Shown here: positions 8,470 through 16,653 of the stretch, piece after piece
How the letters are laid out: each line of letters opens with the position of its first letter
How positions within the stretch are numbered: position 1 is the first letter of the stretch
Notes under the pieces: model-generated
The model's database searches: none
What the model saw: the letters and a program-made list of their open reading frames with translations, nothing else
What the model was told of the DNA's origin: nothing
Position numbers and translations under genes: made by a program
Source: Weeksellaceae bacterium
Lineage (GTDB): Bacteria; Bacteroidota; Bacteroidia; Flavobacteriales; Weeksellaceae
Direction: 5' to 3'
Length of the DNA: 64,000 nt
Assembly (NCBI GenBank): GCA_949788275.1
Contig: OX460916.1
Coordinates: 2,232,001-2,296,000, forward strand

Positions 8470-9948
8470 TTAATACGCTTTGGCGTACAATACTTTGAAT
8501 TTTGCTGGTTTACCTGAGAACATATCAACTCCTTCTGTAACGGGATCGTTTTCTAAAGGAATACAACGAATGGTTGCTTTTGTAGCGTCTTTAACAGCTT
8601 CTTCGGTTTCTTCGGTTCCATCCCAAAGCGCAGCGATAAATCCGCCTTTGTTTTCGAGAACTTCTTTAAACTCTTCGAATGTTTCAACTTCGGTGGTGTG
8701 TTCTGCACGGTGGTTGAAAGCGCGTTGAAAAAGATTATCTTGGATATCGGCTAACAAGATTTCGGCTTGCTCTACTATTTTATCTAAAGCAATAAATTCT
8801 TTGGTTAAGTTATCGCGACGAGCTACTTCTACATGTCCTTTTTCAAGATCTTTTGGTCCGATTGCCATACGTAAAGGAACGCCTTTTAGTTCGTATTCGG
8901 CAAATTTCCACCCTGGTTTTGTTTTATCGTCATCGTCGAATTTAACCGAGATGCCTTTGGCTTTCAAACCATCGGTAATATTTTTTGCGACCGTACGAAT
9001 TTCTTCTAATTGTTCTGCTGTTTTGTAAATAGGAACAATAACCACTTGAATAGGTGCTAATTTAGGAGGTAAGACCAATCCTAAATCATCTGAATGCGTC
9101 ATAATTAAAGCCCCCATAAGGCGGGTAGAAACACCCCACGATGTTGCCCAAACATATTCTTGTTTACCTTCGTTATTGACGAATTTAACATCGAATGCTT
9201 TAGCAAAATTTTGTCCAAGAAAGTGTGATGTACCGGCTTGTAAAGCTTTCCCATCTTGCATTAAAGCTTCGATGGTGTAGGTTTCGTCTGCACCGGCGAA
9301 ACGTTCTGAAGGTGTTTTGTATCCTTTTACAACTGGAATAGCCATGAAATTTTCAACAACATCTTGGTAAACGTTCTGCATTTTGATTGCTTCTTCTTCG
9401 GCTTCCATACGTGTCGCATGTGCGGTATGTCCTTCTTGCCATAAGAATTCTGTGGTGCGTAAAAATAGGCGTGTACGCATTTCCCAACGAACAACATTGG
9501 CCCATTGGTTGATTAGGATTGGCAAATCGCGGTACGATTGGATCCAGTTTTTATAAGTACTCCAAATAATGGCTTCAGAAGTAGGACGAACGATTAGTTC
9601 TTCTTCTAATTTGGCATCGGGATCGACGATTAACTTTCCTTTGTTATCGGGATCATTTTTTAAACGATAATGTGTTACAACAGCACATTCTTTTGCAAAA
9701 CCCTCTGCATTTTTTTCTTCCGCTTCAAATAAACTTTTGGGGATAAAAATAGGGAAATAAGCATTTTGATGACCCGTTTCTTTAAATTGTCGATCTAATT
9801 CGGCTTGCAGTTTTTCCCAAATAGCATAACCGTAGGGTTTGATCACCATACATCCTCTAACACCTGAATTTTCAGCCAGGTTAGCTTTCACTACAAGTTC
9901 ATTATACCACTTCGAATAATCCTCAGCTCGAGTTGTTAATTTTGCCAT
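8470..9948 (-). CDS. proS: prolyl-tRNA synthetase, short (archaeal/eukaryote-like) type
   Basis: This class II aminoacyl-tRNA synthetase charges tRNA-Pro in the cytoplasm. At 492 aa it is the short form without the bacterial INS editing domain. Motif 2 is seen at [20 protein letters not shown] and the motif 3 region at [20 protein letters not shown]. The anticodon-binding domain follows ([19 protein letters not shown]) and the characteristic C-terminal domain of this type ends in LYAKAY. Its neighbours (10064, 11321) face the other way. It is a single gene with its own terminator. Confidence 0.96.
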   Translation of the reverse strand: MAKLTTRAEDYSKWYNELVVKANLAENSGVRGCMVIKPYGYAIWEKLQAELDRQFKETGHQNAYFPIFIPKSLFEAEEKNAEGFAKECAVVTHYRLKNDPDNKGKLIVDPDAKLEEELIVRPTSEAIIWSTYKNWIQSYRDLPILINQWANVVRWEMRTRLFLRTTEFLWQEGHTAHATRMEAEEEAIKMQNVYQDVVENFMAIPVVKGYKTPSERFAGADETYTIEALMQDGKALQAGTSHFLGQNFAKAFDVKFVNNEGKQEYVWATSWGVSTRLMGALIMTHSDDLGLVLPPKLAPIQVVIVPIYKTAEQLEEIRTVAKNITDGLKAKGISVKFDDDDKTKPGWKFAEYELKGVPLRMAIGPKDLEKGHVEVARRDNLTKEFIALDKIVEQAEILLADIQDNLFQRAFNHRAEHTTEVETFEEFKEVLENKGGFIAALWDGTEETEEAVKDATKATIRCIPLENDPVTEGVDMFSGKPAKFKVLYAKAY

Positions 9949-10063
9949 ATTCTTTTATCTTTGTATATCAATTATATAAATTTACTTGGCATAAATATTG
10001 CCTTTTATATTGAAAGTATTTAATTGACAAATTTAAGACAACTAACGTAGTAAATGCATAATT

Positions 10064-11305
10064 ATGAACAAAGTTTATAAAATTTCTGATAAAATACCGC
10101 AACTGATCGCCTTGGTAGTGATTTTGATGGGTGTTTCGTCATGTACTACATACCAGCCTGGGGCGAATGTGGAGAGTGACGGGGTTTACTATAACCCAAA
10201 GACTGACAAAACTATACAACAGGTTTCTACTGAATCACAAAGCAGTGGAAAAATTAGTATAGGACAGCCTTATTTTGATGCGAATGGAAATGGTGCTGAA
10301 GAATTTTTTTATGAAGATGATGATACAACTAGCAGACAAAATGTCACTGTTAATAACCAAGACTGGCGTACAACACTTTACAGTGATGACTATACCGTAA
10401 GTAATTCAGCGACTTCTTGGGGAAGAAATGATGGTGTGAATATTAATATTTATTCCTCTTCACCATATTATGGTTATGGCTGGAATACTTGGCCATATGG
10501 ATCTCGTTGGAATATGAGCTTTGGCTGGGGATGGAATAACTATTATGGACCTAGCTGGGGATATCCTTACTACGGTGGTAGCTGGGGATGGAACAACTAT
10601 TATGGACCAGGTTGGGGATACCCGCATTATGGTGGTGCTTGGGGATGGAATAATTACTACGGGCATTATCCATACTACAACAATGGTTATTATGGATACA
10701 ATCGTCCTAGAGGCTATTACACTCAACCAGGCATGCGTCCAGGGGGGAATATAAATGCAGGAAGTCGACCAGGATCAATTATAGCCACACGTCCAAGCAA
10801 TGGTATTCGTCCGATTGATCGAACGTCTCAACAGATTTCTACCACTCGACCAAATGGAACAATTCGCCCAGTGGATAGAAATCCACAACAAACGACGAAT
10901 ACACGACCAGGCTCAGGAAGAGATCGTCCTACAGGAACGATTGGTACAAACAATACAGCAACACGTGAAGTTCGTCCTACTCGTGAGTCACAAACAGCAA
11001 GACCAACTTCACCCACTCGTGAGGTGCGACCAACCCGCGATATTCAAACGGTTAGACCGACAACACCAACACGTGAAGTTCGTCCGACCCAAAATATAAC
11101 GCCCACTCGTCCGACACGTGATGTACAAACACGTCCTACGAGAGAAATGCAAACTAGACCAGCTCAATCTACGCAACAAACCAGACCTAGCTATAATACC
11201 ACGCCTTCTCGATCATCGATGGGCTCTGGCACGATGGGTGGTGGATCTCGTGGAGGAAGCACAGGAACGTCGAGTGGTTCAAGAGGAGGAAGTGGAAGAA
11301 GATAA
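10064..11305 (+). CDS. repetitive lipoprotein rich in Gly/Trp/Tyr and Thr-Arg-Pro
   Basis: A hydrophobic leader ends in a lipobox-like GVSSC (Cys about residue 27), so the protein is probably a lipoprotein. After about 100 polar residues comes a tandem repeat of 19 residues (WGWNNYYGPSWGYPYYGGS and variants, about residues 155-202). A long basic, low-complexity tail follows, with repeated TREVRPTR and TRP units, ending in Gly/Ser-rich sequence. The family is common next to proS in Flavobacteriia and is often misnamed. No enzymatic motif is present. A surface or periplasmic structural role is only a guess. It lies 15 bp upstream of the porin-like gene, probably in one operon. Confidence 0.75.
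   Translation: MNKVYKISDKIPQLIALVVILMGVSSCTTYQPGANVESDGVYYNPKTDKTIQQVSTESQSSGKISIGQPYFDANGNGAEEFFYEDDDTTSRQNVTVNNQDWRTTLYSDDYTVSNSATSWGRNDGVNINIYSSSPYYGYGWNTWPYGSRWNMSFGWGWNNYYGPSWGYPYYGGSWGWNNYYGPGWGYPHYGGAWGWNNYYGHYPYYNNGYYGYNRPRGYYTQPGMRPGGNINAGSRPGSIIATRPSNGIRPIDRTSQQISTTRPNGTIRPVDRNPQQTTNTRPGSGRDRPTGTIGTNNTATREVRPTRESQTARPTSPTREVRPTRDIQTVRPTTPTREVRPTQNITPTRPTRDVQTRPTREMQTRPAQSTQQTRPSYNTTPSRSSMGSGTMGGGSRGGSTGTSSGSRGGSGRR
10526..10669 (+). repeat. 57-bp tandem repeat inside the lipoprotein gene
   Basis: There are two full units and one partial unit of 57 bp, each encoding 19 residues that begin WGWNNYYG. Units differ mostly at third codon positions, so the amino-acid repeat is under selection rather than freshly duplicated. 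Confidence 0.8.
10961..11160 (+). repeat. Thr-Arg-Pro coding repeat region
   Basis: This region encodes repeated TREVRPT/TRD.QT.RPT units, with four close TREVRPT-type copies and shorter TRPTR units. They are degenerate at the DNA level. Together with the aromatic repeat this makes the distal half of the lipoprotein low in complexity. Confidence 0.7.
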
Positions 11306-11320
11306 TTTTGATATAAAGAG

Positions 11321-12724
11321 ATGAAAAAAATAGTAACAAGCTTATTCAGTTTAGTAGCGATTGGTGTATCGGCACAGGAAGTAAATATTCAATACCCAAC
11401 AAATGCAACAACTTATTACGGTCAAGACATTAACAGTGGTAGTGCGAAGTACATTGGTATGGGTGGTGCTGTAGGTGCCTTGGGGGGAGATATTAGTTCT
11501 GTTGAACAAAACCCTGCAGGTCTTGGAGTTGCCATTAATTCTGAAGTACAAGTAACTGCTGGCGTATCGAATTACATTAACCGAGCTCGTTTTAAAGAGA
11601 CTATTCAAGCGAAAGATTCTGAATTTAACTTTCAACAATTCGGTGGAACATTTGTTTTTAATACCAACGATCCTTCATGGAATCGTATCGCTATAGGGGT
11701 TAACTATAATTCGCAAAACTTGAACAATGAAATGCAATTGGGTCGGAATGAAAATATTGCTTTTGATGTAAAAGATGAAAATGGGGCATTGATAAATACG
11801 TACCGATTTGATGGTTATGCTCAAGCAGTCGATGGATGGAAATCGAAGTTTTCATTGAATTTTGCCTCAAGCTATGAGGATAAGTTATTCTTAGGTTTAG
11901 GGTTAAATTTTCATGAAACGAATTTCAATTCAATAACACAATATGCAGAACGAGCAGATCAAGGCGGTCAACGCTATATCTATAATCAGAACGGATCACC
12001 CTACAGTGAAAACGGGCAAGGATTCTCTTTTTCATTAGGGGGTTTATATAAGTTTAATCATAATGTTCGTGCTGGTTTAGCTTATCACTCACCTGTTTGG
12101 TACGATGTTGCTGAGGACTATTACCAAGCAAGTTTTGCGAGTAATGGGGATGTACAATCGTATAATTTGTATTCGTCAGATTATCGTTTAACAACAGGTG
12201 GACGCGCAGTAGGAAGTTTAGGTTTTGTTTTGGGTAAAAACTTATCGGTAGGAGCCGATTACACCTACCATATGAATAAAGACACCAAATTTAAACCATC
12301 GAATAATTTCGCTAGTTCTAATCGATTTGTTGATAACTATCTACAAGATTCACATGAAGTTCGTCTAGGTGCTGAATTTAGAGAACAAGGATTCAAGGCT
12401 CGAATCGGATACAATTACGTTGGTTCACCTTATAAAGATCTTTCTTTAGAGGCAGCTGATGTAAACAATATCGTTAGCAACACCACTTTAAACAAACCTT
12501 TTCAAGGGGATATAAACCGCTTAAGTTTTGGAGTAGGATATGATTTTGGTGGATTTTACATCGACGCCGCTTACCAATACCAACAACAGAAATACTCAAC
12601 AATTATAGGCAATGCAACCTTTGTTGATTACGATTTAAAAGATGTTGATTTGATTAATAATTACACCCCCCATATTAAATTGGATCAAAATTTATTTTTG
12701 GTGACTTTAGGGTGGCAATTTTAA
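11321..12724 (+). CDS. FadL/OmpP1-like outer membrane porin family protein
   Basis: A signal peptide (MKKIVTSLFSLVAIGVSAQ) precedes an outer-membrane barrel of about 450 residues. The N-terminal segment GSAKYIGMGGAVGALGGDIS followed by VEQNPAGLGV is the signature of the OmpP1/FadL/TodX group, which moves hydrophobic compounds across the outer membrane. The protein ends with an aromatic terminal strand (LFLVTLGWQF). Flavobacterial homologues are often labelled hemin receptor, a name I would not rely on. It follows the repetitive lipoprotein by 15 bp and ends at a bidirectional terminator. Confidence 0.82.
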   Translation: MKKIVTSLFSLVAIGVSAQEVNIQYPTNATTYYGQDINSGSAKYIGMGGAVGALGGDISSVEQNPAGLGVAINSEVQVTAGVSNYINRARFKETIQAKDSEFNFQQFGGTFVFNTNDPSWNRIAIGVNYNSQNLNNEMQLGRNENIAFDVKDENGALINTYRFDGYAQAVDGWKSKFSLNFASSYEDKLFLGLGLNFHETNFNSITQYAERADQGGQRYIYNQNGSPYSENGQGFSFSLGGLYKFNHNVRAGLAYHSPVWYDVAEDYYQASFASNGDVQSYNLYSSDYRLTTGGRAVGSLGFVLGKNLSVGADYTYHMNKDTKFKPSNNFASSNRFVDNYLQDSHEVRLGAEFREQGFKARIGYNYVGSPYKDLSLEAADVNNIVSNTTLNKPFQGDINRLSFGVGYDFGGFYIDAAYQYQQQKYSTIIGNATFVDYDLKDVDLINNYTPHIKLDQNLFLVTLGWQF

Positions 12725-12743
12725 ATTAAACCATTAAATATAA

Positions 12744-12772
12744 AAAAAGGGATTCGTTATGAATCCCTTTTT
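12744..12772. terminator. bidirectional terminator between convergent genes
   Basis: AAAAAGGGATTC and GAATCCCTTTTT pair around a short loop. It serves the porin-like gene (+) and the GIN-domain gene (-). Confidence 0.88.
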
Positions 12773-12792
12773 AATTTTATCTCGATAACGAT

Positions 12793-13566
12793 TTACTTGT
12801 TGACTTCTTTGACAGAAGAGGCACCCGAAACTGAACGGTTAATTTGAAGACCATCTTGTTTGACGTAGCGAACAGTACTTGCTCCACTTGCCTGTGCTTT
12901 TAATTGATCCACAGCCCACACAGATGCTGTACTTGCACCAGAACATTCAACCATGGCATTCGCAACCTTCAGCTCTTGACCTTTGAAATTAGAAGCCCCT
13001 GAGATATCCACTTCTAAATCTTGAGCGTTCCCCGTTAATTGAACAGAAGAAGCTCCTGATCCATCAAAAATAACCTTATTAGCCATGACAGCTGACTTTA
13101 GTACACTTGCACCTGAAATATCTATTTTTAATTGTTCTACTTTTAAAGTGGGATGAACTTTAACGGTAGAGGCACCCGATGCTTTAATATACCGAATTTT
13201 CTGATGTGGAAAAGTTACTTTCATAGAACTGTTATTTAATTGAATGCTGTTTTCAACACGCAACACCAAAACACCGTTCTTTACTTCTGATTTAATGTAT
13301 TGAAGAACATTATCTGGCGCGTCAATTTGTATAGTGTTATTGGCAGGTCCATCGGTAATCTCAATTTGAATTGCACTGGAAACTTCAATACCATCAAACG
13401 ATTGCACTTTTCGAACTTCTTTCTCTACGCGGTCACTGGCTTTAATTCGTTGAGTGAAGGATAACCCTGAAATCCCTTTTTTAGAGTCATTACCTGACAA
13501 ATCCACAGAACAGCTGGTAAAAGCAAGTGAAGATATCAATATCAAAGCAAAAAATTTTCTATGCAT
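12793..13566 (-). CDS. head-GIN domain (DUF2807) lipoprotein
   Basis: The signal ends in the lipobox FTSC (Cys about residue 19). The rest is a head-GIN/DUF2807 domain: FDGIEVSSAIQIEITDGPAN, then many turns of a right-handed beta-helix-like repeat, each carrying SGAS or GSGAS (DISGASVLK, FDGSGASSVQ, DISGASNFK, QASGASTVR, SVSGASSVK). Such proteins are sometimes called putative auto-transporter adhesins; their role is unknown. The Asn/Ser/Gly ladder is regular, which suggests an intact solenoid. It stands alone, between the porin-like gene and xth. Confidence 0.85.
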   Translation of the reverse strand: MHRKFFALILISSLAFTSCSVDLSGNDSKKGISGLSFTQRIKASDRVEKEVRKVQSFDGIEVSSAIQIEITDGPANNTIQIDAPDNVLQYIKSEVKNGVLVLRVENSIQLNNSSMKVTFPHQKIRYIKASGASTVKVHPTLKVEQLKIDISGASVLKSAVMANKVIFDGSGASSVQLTGNAQDLEVDISGASNFKGQELKVANAMVECSGASTASVWAVDQLKAQASGASTVRYVKQDGLQINRSVSGASSVKEVNK

Positions 13567-13672
13567 AACTTGGAGTTTATATATATGACGTTCTTGATTT
13601 CAAAAAGTTACACTTTATTTAAAAATAATCATTTATTTTAGTAAAGATTTTTAGGATGCGGTGAATATTTAT

Positions 13673-13680
13673 TAATTTCG
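13673..13680 (+). promoter_or_regulatory. -7 box (TAATTTCG) for xth
   Basis: It matches TAnnTTTG in 7 of 8 positions and ends 6 bp before the xth ATG, the same spacing as at yidD. It could give a leaderless transcript. No clear -33 element is seen. Confidence 0.4.
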
Positions 13681-13686
13681 CCAGCT

Positions 13687-14457
13687 ATGAAGATCATCAG
13701 TTATAATGTAAATGGAATACGAGCGGCCATCACCAAAGGATTGGTTGATTGGTTAACTTCGGCAGATCCCGATGTATTTTGTGTGCAAGAGACCAAAGCA
13801 CAAGAGGAACAAGTTGACACTTCTGGTTTTGAAGCCCTGGGATATACCGCTTACTGGCATTCCGCAGAAAAAAAAGGGTACAGTGGTGTAGCTATTTTTT
13901 CAAAGATAAAACCGAATCATGTTGAAATAGGTACAGGCATTGATTATATTGACCGAGAAGGACGCGTAATCCGTTTAGATTTTGATCAGCTTTCTGTGAT
14001 TAGTCTATATTTACCAAGTGGTAGCAATGTTGACCGCATTGAATTTAAGATGCAGTTTTGTGAAGATTTCAAATCGTACATTCGCGAGTTAAAAATTAGC
14101 CACCCTAACTTAGTCATTTGCGGAGATTATAATATATGTCACGAAGCGATCGATATTCATGATCCGATTCGTAATGCCAAAGTTTCTGGTTTTTTACCGA
14201 TGGAACGTGAATGGTTGAGCAACTTTATGGAAGAATGTAAAATGATAGATTCATTTCGTTATTTTGTAAAAGAACCTCATCATTATTCATGGTGGACCTA
14301 CCGTGCCAATGCGAGAAACAATAATAAAGGTTGGCGAATTGATTATACAATGGTTAGTGAAACCTTAAAAGATCAGATGAAGCGTGCGGCGATATTACCT
14401 GAAGCAAAACATTCCGATCATTGCCCCATTTTAATAGAATTAAATCTAGAATCATAA
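13687..14457 (+). CDS. xth: exodeoxyribonuclease III (AP endonuclease)
   Basis: This Mg-dependent 3'-5' exonuclease and AP endonuclease takes part in base-excision repair. All endonuclease/exonuclease/phosphatase motifs are present: SYNVNGIRAAITKG at the start, CVQETKAQEEQV (metal-binding Glu), GYSGVAIFSK, VICGDYNICHEAIDI (catalytic Asp and Asn), GWRIDYTMVS and the final HSDHCPILIEL (catalytic Asp-His). The length of 256 aa is normal. The next gene starts 10 bp after the stop, so the two are likely co-transcribed. Confidence 0.95.
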   Translation: MKIISYNVNGIRAAITKGLVDWLTSADPDVFCVQETKAQEEQVDTSGFEALGYTAYWHSAEKKGYSGVAIFSKIKPNHVEIGTGIDYIDREGRVIRLDFDQLSVISLYLPSGSNVDRIEFKMQFCEDFKSYIRELKISHPNLVICGDYNICHEAIDIHDPIRNAKVSGFLPMEREWLSNFMEECKMIDSFRYFVKEPHHYSWWTYRANARNNNKGWRIDYTMVSETLKDQMKRAAILPEAKHSDHCPILIELNLES

Positions 14458-14467
14458 TCCATAACGT

Positions 14468-14938
14468 ATGAAAACAATTCTTATTTGTGCTGCCACTGCA
14501 ATTGCTTTTACGAGCTGTGTACCACAAAAAAAATACGACGATTTAGAACGAAGTTATTACCAGACTTTGGATGAACATGCGACCGTAACAAGGGAATTAA
14601 CCTTGGCAAAACACGATATCGAAACCTTGAACAGTCAATTAAAAAATACGAAAGAAGAACTTTATGTAAAAGATACTGCTTTAGCCAATGTTCAACGTTT
14701 AATGAATGTATCTCAGGCTGAGTTTGATAATTTGATGCAAGAAATGCATTCAGCTTTAAACAGTTCAAGTGAAAAATCAAAAACATTTTTCAATCAGTTA
14801 ACCGATAAAGAGAAGCAAACAGAAAATTTATTGAAACAAATAAGTGACCTTGAAAAGAAAGTAGAAACTCAAAATGCGGAAATCATTCGCCTAAAACGAG
14901 AAGCTTTTATTCAAAACATTCAAGAACAAGTAAAATAA
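14468..14938 (+). CDS. coiled-coil lipoprotein, like the N-terminal half of an OmpA-family protein
   Basis: A lipoprotein signal ends at AFTSC (Cys about residue 17). The mature part is nearly all coiled coil (QKKYDDLERSYYQTLDEHAT through LEKKVETQNAEIIRLKREAF). The start CVPQKKYDDLE resembles OmpA-family lipoproteins of Bacteroidota that carry a C-terminal peptidoglycan-binding OmpA domain; here that domain is absent and the gene stops at 156 aa. No OmpA remnant is visible between the stop and the terminator 5 bp further on, so it looks like a short stand-alone protein rather than a recent truncation. Function is unknown. Confidence 0.7.
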   Translation: MKTILICAATAIAFTSCVPQKKYDDLERSYYQTLDEHATVTRELTLAKHDIETLNSQLKNTKEELYVKDTALANVQRLMNVSQAEFDNLMQEMHSALNSSSEKSKTFFNQLTDKEKQTENLLKQISDLEKKVETQNAEIIRLKREAFIQNIQEQVK

Positions 14939-14942
14939 GTAT

Positions 14943-14974
14943 TGCCTTATCCTTTTGGATAAGGCTTTTTTTAT
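14943..14974 (+). terminator. terminator after the coiled-coil lipoprotein
   Basis: GCCTTATCC and GGATAAGGC pair around a TTTT loop, followed by a run of T. Confidence 0.88.
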
Positions 14975-14988
14975 TGGAGGTTTACGGC

Positions 14989-14996
14989 TAACTTTG
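14989..14996 (+). promoter_or_regulatory. -7 box (TAACTTTG) for the GNAT gene
   Basis: This is an exact TAnnTTTG match placed 20 bp upstream of the ATG at 15017 and just after the preceding terminator. A good -33 TTG at the usual distance is missing. Confidence 0.5.
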
Positions 14997-15016
14997 CCTA
15001 AATTCAATACCCATTA

Positions 15017-15499
15017 ATGAAAATTATTTGCGACACCAAAAATTTAGTTTTACGAGAATTCTTAGAAATCGATGCTTATGAAGTCTATCAGATGAATGCT
15101 GATGAAGAACTTATGAAGTCTATCAATGAAAAACCGTATGCCACCGAAGAAGAAGCCACTTTTTTTATTGAAAAAATGATGGAACATTATGCGGCGCATG
15201 GGTTCGGATTATGGGGCGTACACGAGTTAAGGAGTGGACGATTTTTAGGATGGTGTGGACTGAGAGCGACCAAATATGGTCCAGTAATCAATGTTCGTCT
15301 TAAAAAGAAACATTGGAACAAAGGGTATGCTAAAGAAGCTGTGAATGCCGTCGTTGAATACGCCATTAACGAGTTACAATTAACGAAGTTTGCAGCGAAA
15401 GCAAATGCGAATACTCCAGCAACATTGGCTATCTTAAAAAAGTCGAAACTGACTGCTTCAGAAGAAAACCCTTTGGTTTTCAAGTTTATTTCAGCTTAA
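15017..15499 (+). CDS. GNAT N-acetyltransferase, RimJ/RimL type
   Basis: This 160-aa single-domain acetyltransferase is of the Acetyltransf_3 group, whose members use acetyl-CoA to modify N-termini of proteins or small amines. Landmarks are the N-terminal TKNLVLREFLEIDAYEVYQM, the central FGLWGVHELRSGRFLGWCGL, the acetyl-CoA loop region VRLKKKHWNKGYAKEAVNAV (where the usual R/QxxGxG/A is KKHWNKGYA) and the C-terminal NANTPATLAILKKS. Substrate is unknown. It is monocistronic, with its own promoter and a palindromic terminator. Confidence 0.85.
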   Translation: MKIICDTKNLVLREFLEIDAYEVYQMNADEELMKSINEKPYATEEEATFFIEKMMEHYAAHGFGLWGVHELRSGRFLGWCGLRATKYGPVINVRLKKKHWNKGYAKEAVNAVVEYAINELQLTKFAAKANANTPATLAILKKSKLTASEENPLVFKFISA

Positions 15500-15536
15500 T
15501 TCAGTAGATGTCCTAACGACAGTACTAGCCCATAAA

Positions 15537-15564
15537 AAAGTTCGATTGCTAGCAATCGAACTTT
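15537..15564. terminator. bidirectional palindromic terminator
   Basis: A perfect 14+14 bp palindrome (AAAGTTCGATTGCT and its complement) with T-rich sequence after it lies between the convergent GNAT and DUF4136 genes. Confidence 0.85.
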
Positions 15565-15591
15565 CATTTATTGGTTCTATTTTTATCCCAA

Positions 15592-16110
15592 CTAGCGTGG
15601 AGGATAATTTTTCAAAAGCTTTTCAACCCCTTTTCGAACTTGTTGGCTTTTCGCTTCAGGCGAAAGGTTTGTTCCAGATCGTATGGTTAAAATACCTTGC
15701 CAAACCATACCATTATCTTTGTACATTGAAACCACATATTCTTGATTCAGTTGTTTTGATGTAATGGGAATGCCAACCGATAAACCACCACCAAAACCTC
15801 TTCCCCCCGTTCCAACACCTAAGCCTACACTCGAGTTACTTTTTGTAGTGGTGTATTCACTTGGCTCTACAACAATAGATATATCGGCGTTGTGCTCCGA
15901 CCAATGCATCGCTTTGAGCGATAATTGTTGTTGAAGTGCTTGATAGATACGAGCACTATCTAACTCGTTTATATGAGATGTTGAAGACGCAAATGAATAC
16001 GTTCTAAATTGATTAAAATTCGCTGAGCGATCAAAATCAACAGATACATTTTGCGTGGTACAGCTTACTGCAAAAAGCATAATGACCACCATGGAAACTA
16101 TTTTTTTCAT
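15592..16110 (-). CDS. DUF4136 lipoprotein
   Basis: A lipoprotein signal ends in LFAVSC (Cys about residue 17), followed by a DUF4136 domain: VSVDFDRSANFNQFRTYSF at the start, DISIVVEPSEYTTTKSNSS in the middle and VWQGILTIRSGTNLSPEAKS near the end. A Gly-rich stretch (GLGVGTGGRGFGGGLSVGI) is usual for the family. It probably sits at the periplasmic face of the outer membrane. The molecular role is unknown. It lies 6 bp after the NUDIX gene and is the last gene of the six-gene minus-strand operon. Confidence 0.85.
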   Translation of the reverse strand: MKKIVSMVVIMLFAVSCTTQNVSVDFDRSANFNQFRTYSFASSTSHINELDSARIYQALQQQLSLKAMHWSEHNADISIVVEPSEYTTTKSNSSVGLGVGTGGRGFGGGLSVGIPITSKQLNQEYVVSMYKDNGMVWQGILTIRSGTNLSPEAKSQQVRKGVEKLLKNYPPR

Positions 16111-16116
16111 GCGCTA

Positions 16117-16635
16117 TTATTTTTTTAATTTTAAGTACATTTCAACCACTTTTCTCAATGAATGAAAACCAATCTCGTCTAAAGAAACATCTTGGCATTT
16201 AATCCATTGAATTCCTTGAATTTCCTCTTCTTCGAGAACAATCTCTTCTCCTTCAGGAAATGTTGCTATAAAAGCTAAATCACATGTTTTATAAGGAATA
16301 TCTTTATAAAGATAATCATTTGGTTGTGAAGTGAAGTAGGTAAAATTTTCTATCGGGATGGTTATTCCAAGTTCTTCATTTAATTCACGTTGGCAAGTTT
16401 GTTCAGCTGTTTCATCGGGATCCGTAAACCCTCCTGGCAAATCTAATTTCCCCATTTGAGGTTCTTTATTTCGGATTGTAAAAAGAATCTCGTCTCCTCG
16501 GGTAAGCAGAACTGCCGTTGCCGTAGCTACGTTTTGGTAATACACTAAATCACAACTTGGGCAATGTAATCGTTGATGATCAAAATGAACATCGGGATGA
16601 CCACAGTTGGGACAAAACTTAAAAGATTTTTTCAT
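16117..16635 (-). CDS. NUDIX hydrolase with N-terminal zinc ribbon
   Basis: A four-Cys zinc ribbon (FCPNCGHPDVHFDHQRLHCPSC, here cited by its two CPxC pairs at about residues 8-11 and 25-28) is followed by a NUDIX fold. The NUDIX box is complete: GGFTDPDETAEQTCQRELNEE with LGI after it. The ribbon plus NUDIX layout recalls NudC-type NADH pyrophosphatases, but the protein (172 aa) lacks the NudC N-terminal domain, so substrate remains open (NTPs or dinucleotides). It lies 18 bp after xerD in the operon. Confidence 0.88.
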   Translation of the reverse strand: MKKSFKFCPNCGHPDVHFDHQRLHCPSCDLVYYQNVATATAVLLTRGDEILFTIRNKEPQMGKLDLPGGFTDPDETAEQTCQRELNEELGITIPIENFTYFTSQPNDYLYKDIPYKTCDLAFIATFPEGEEIVLEEEEIQGIQWIKCQDVSLDEIGFHSLRKVVEMYLKLKK

Positions 16636-16653
16636 AGTATGGTGGTTGAATGT

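Noticed and set aside
10526-10669. CRISPR-like regular repeat
   Set aside because: The 57-bp units are contiguous without spacers and are coding in frame; no cas genes are near.
10460-11099. Several long frames on both strands within the repetitive lipoprotein gene
   Set aside because: They are shadows caused by the biased, repetitive codons of the real gene; none has a recognisable domain or start signals.
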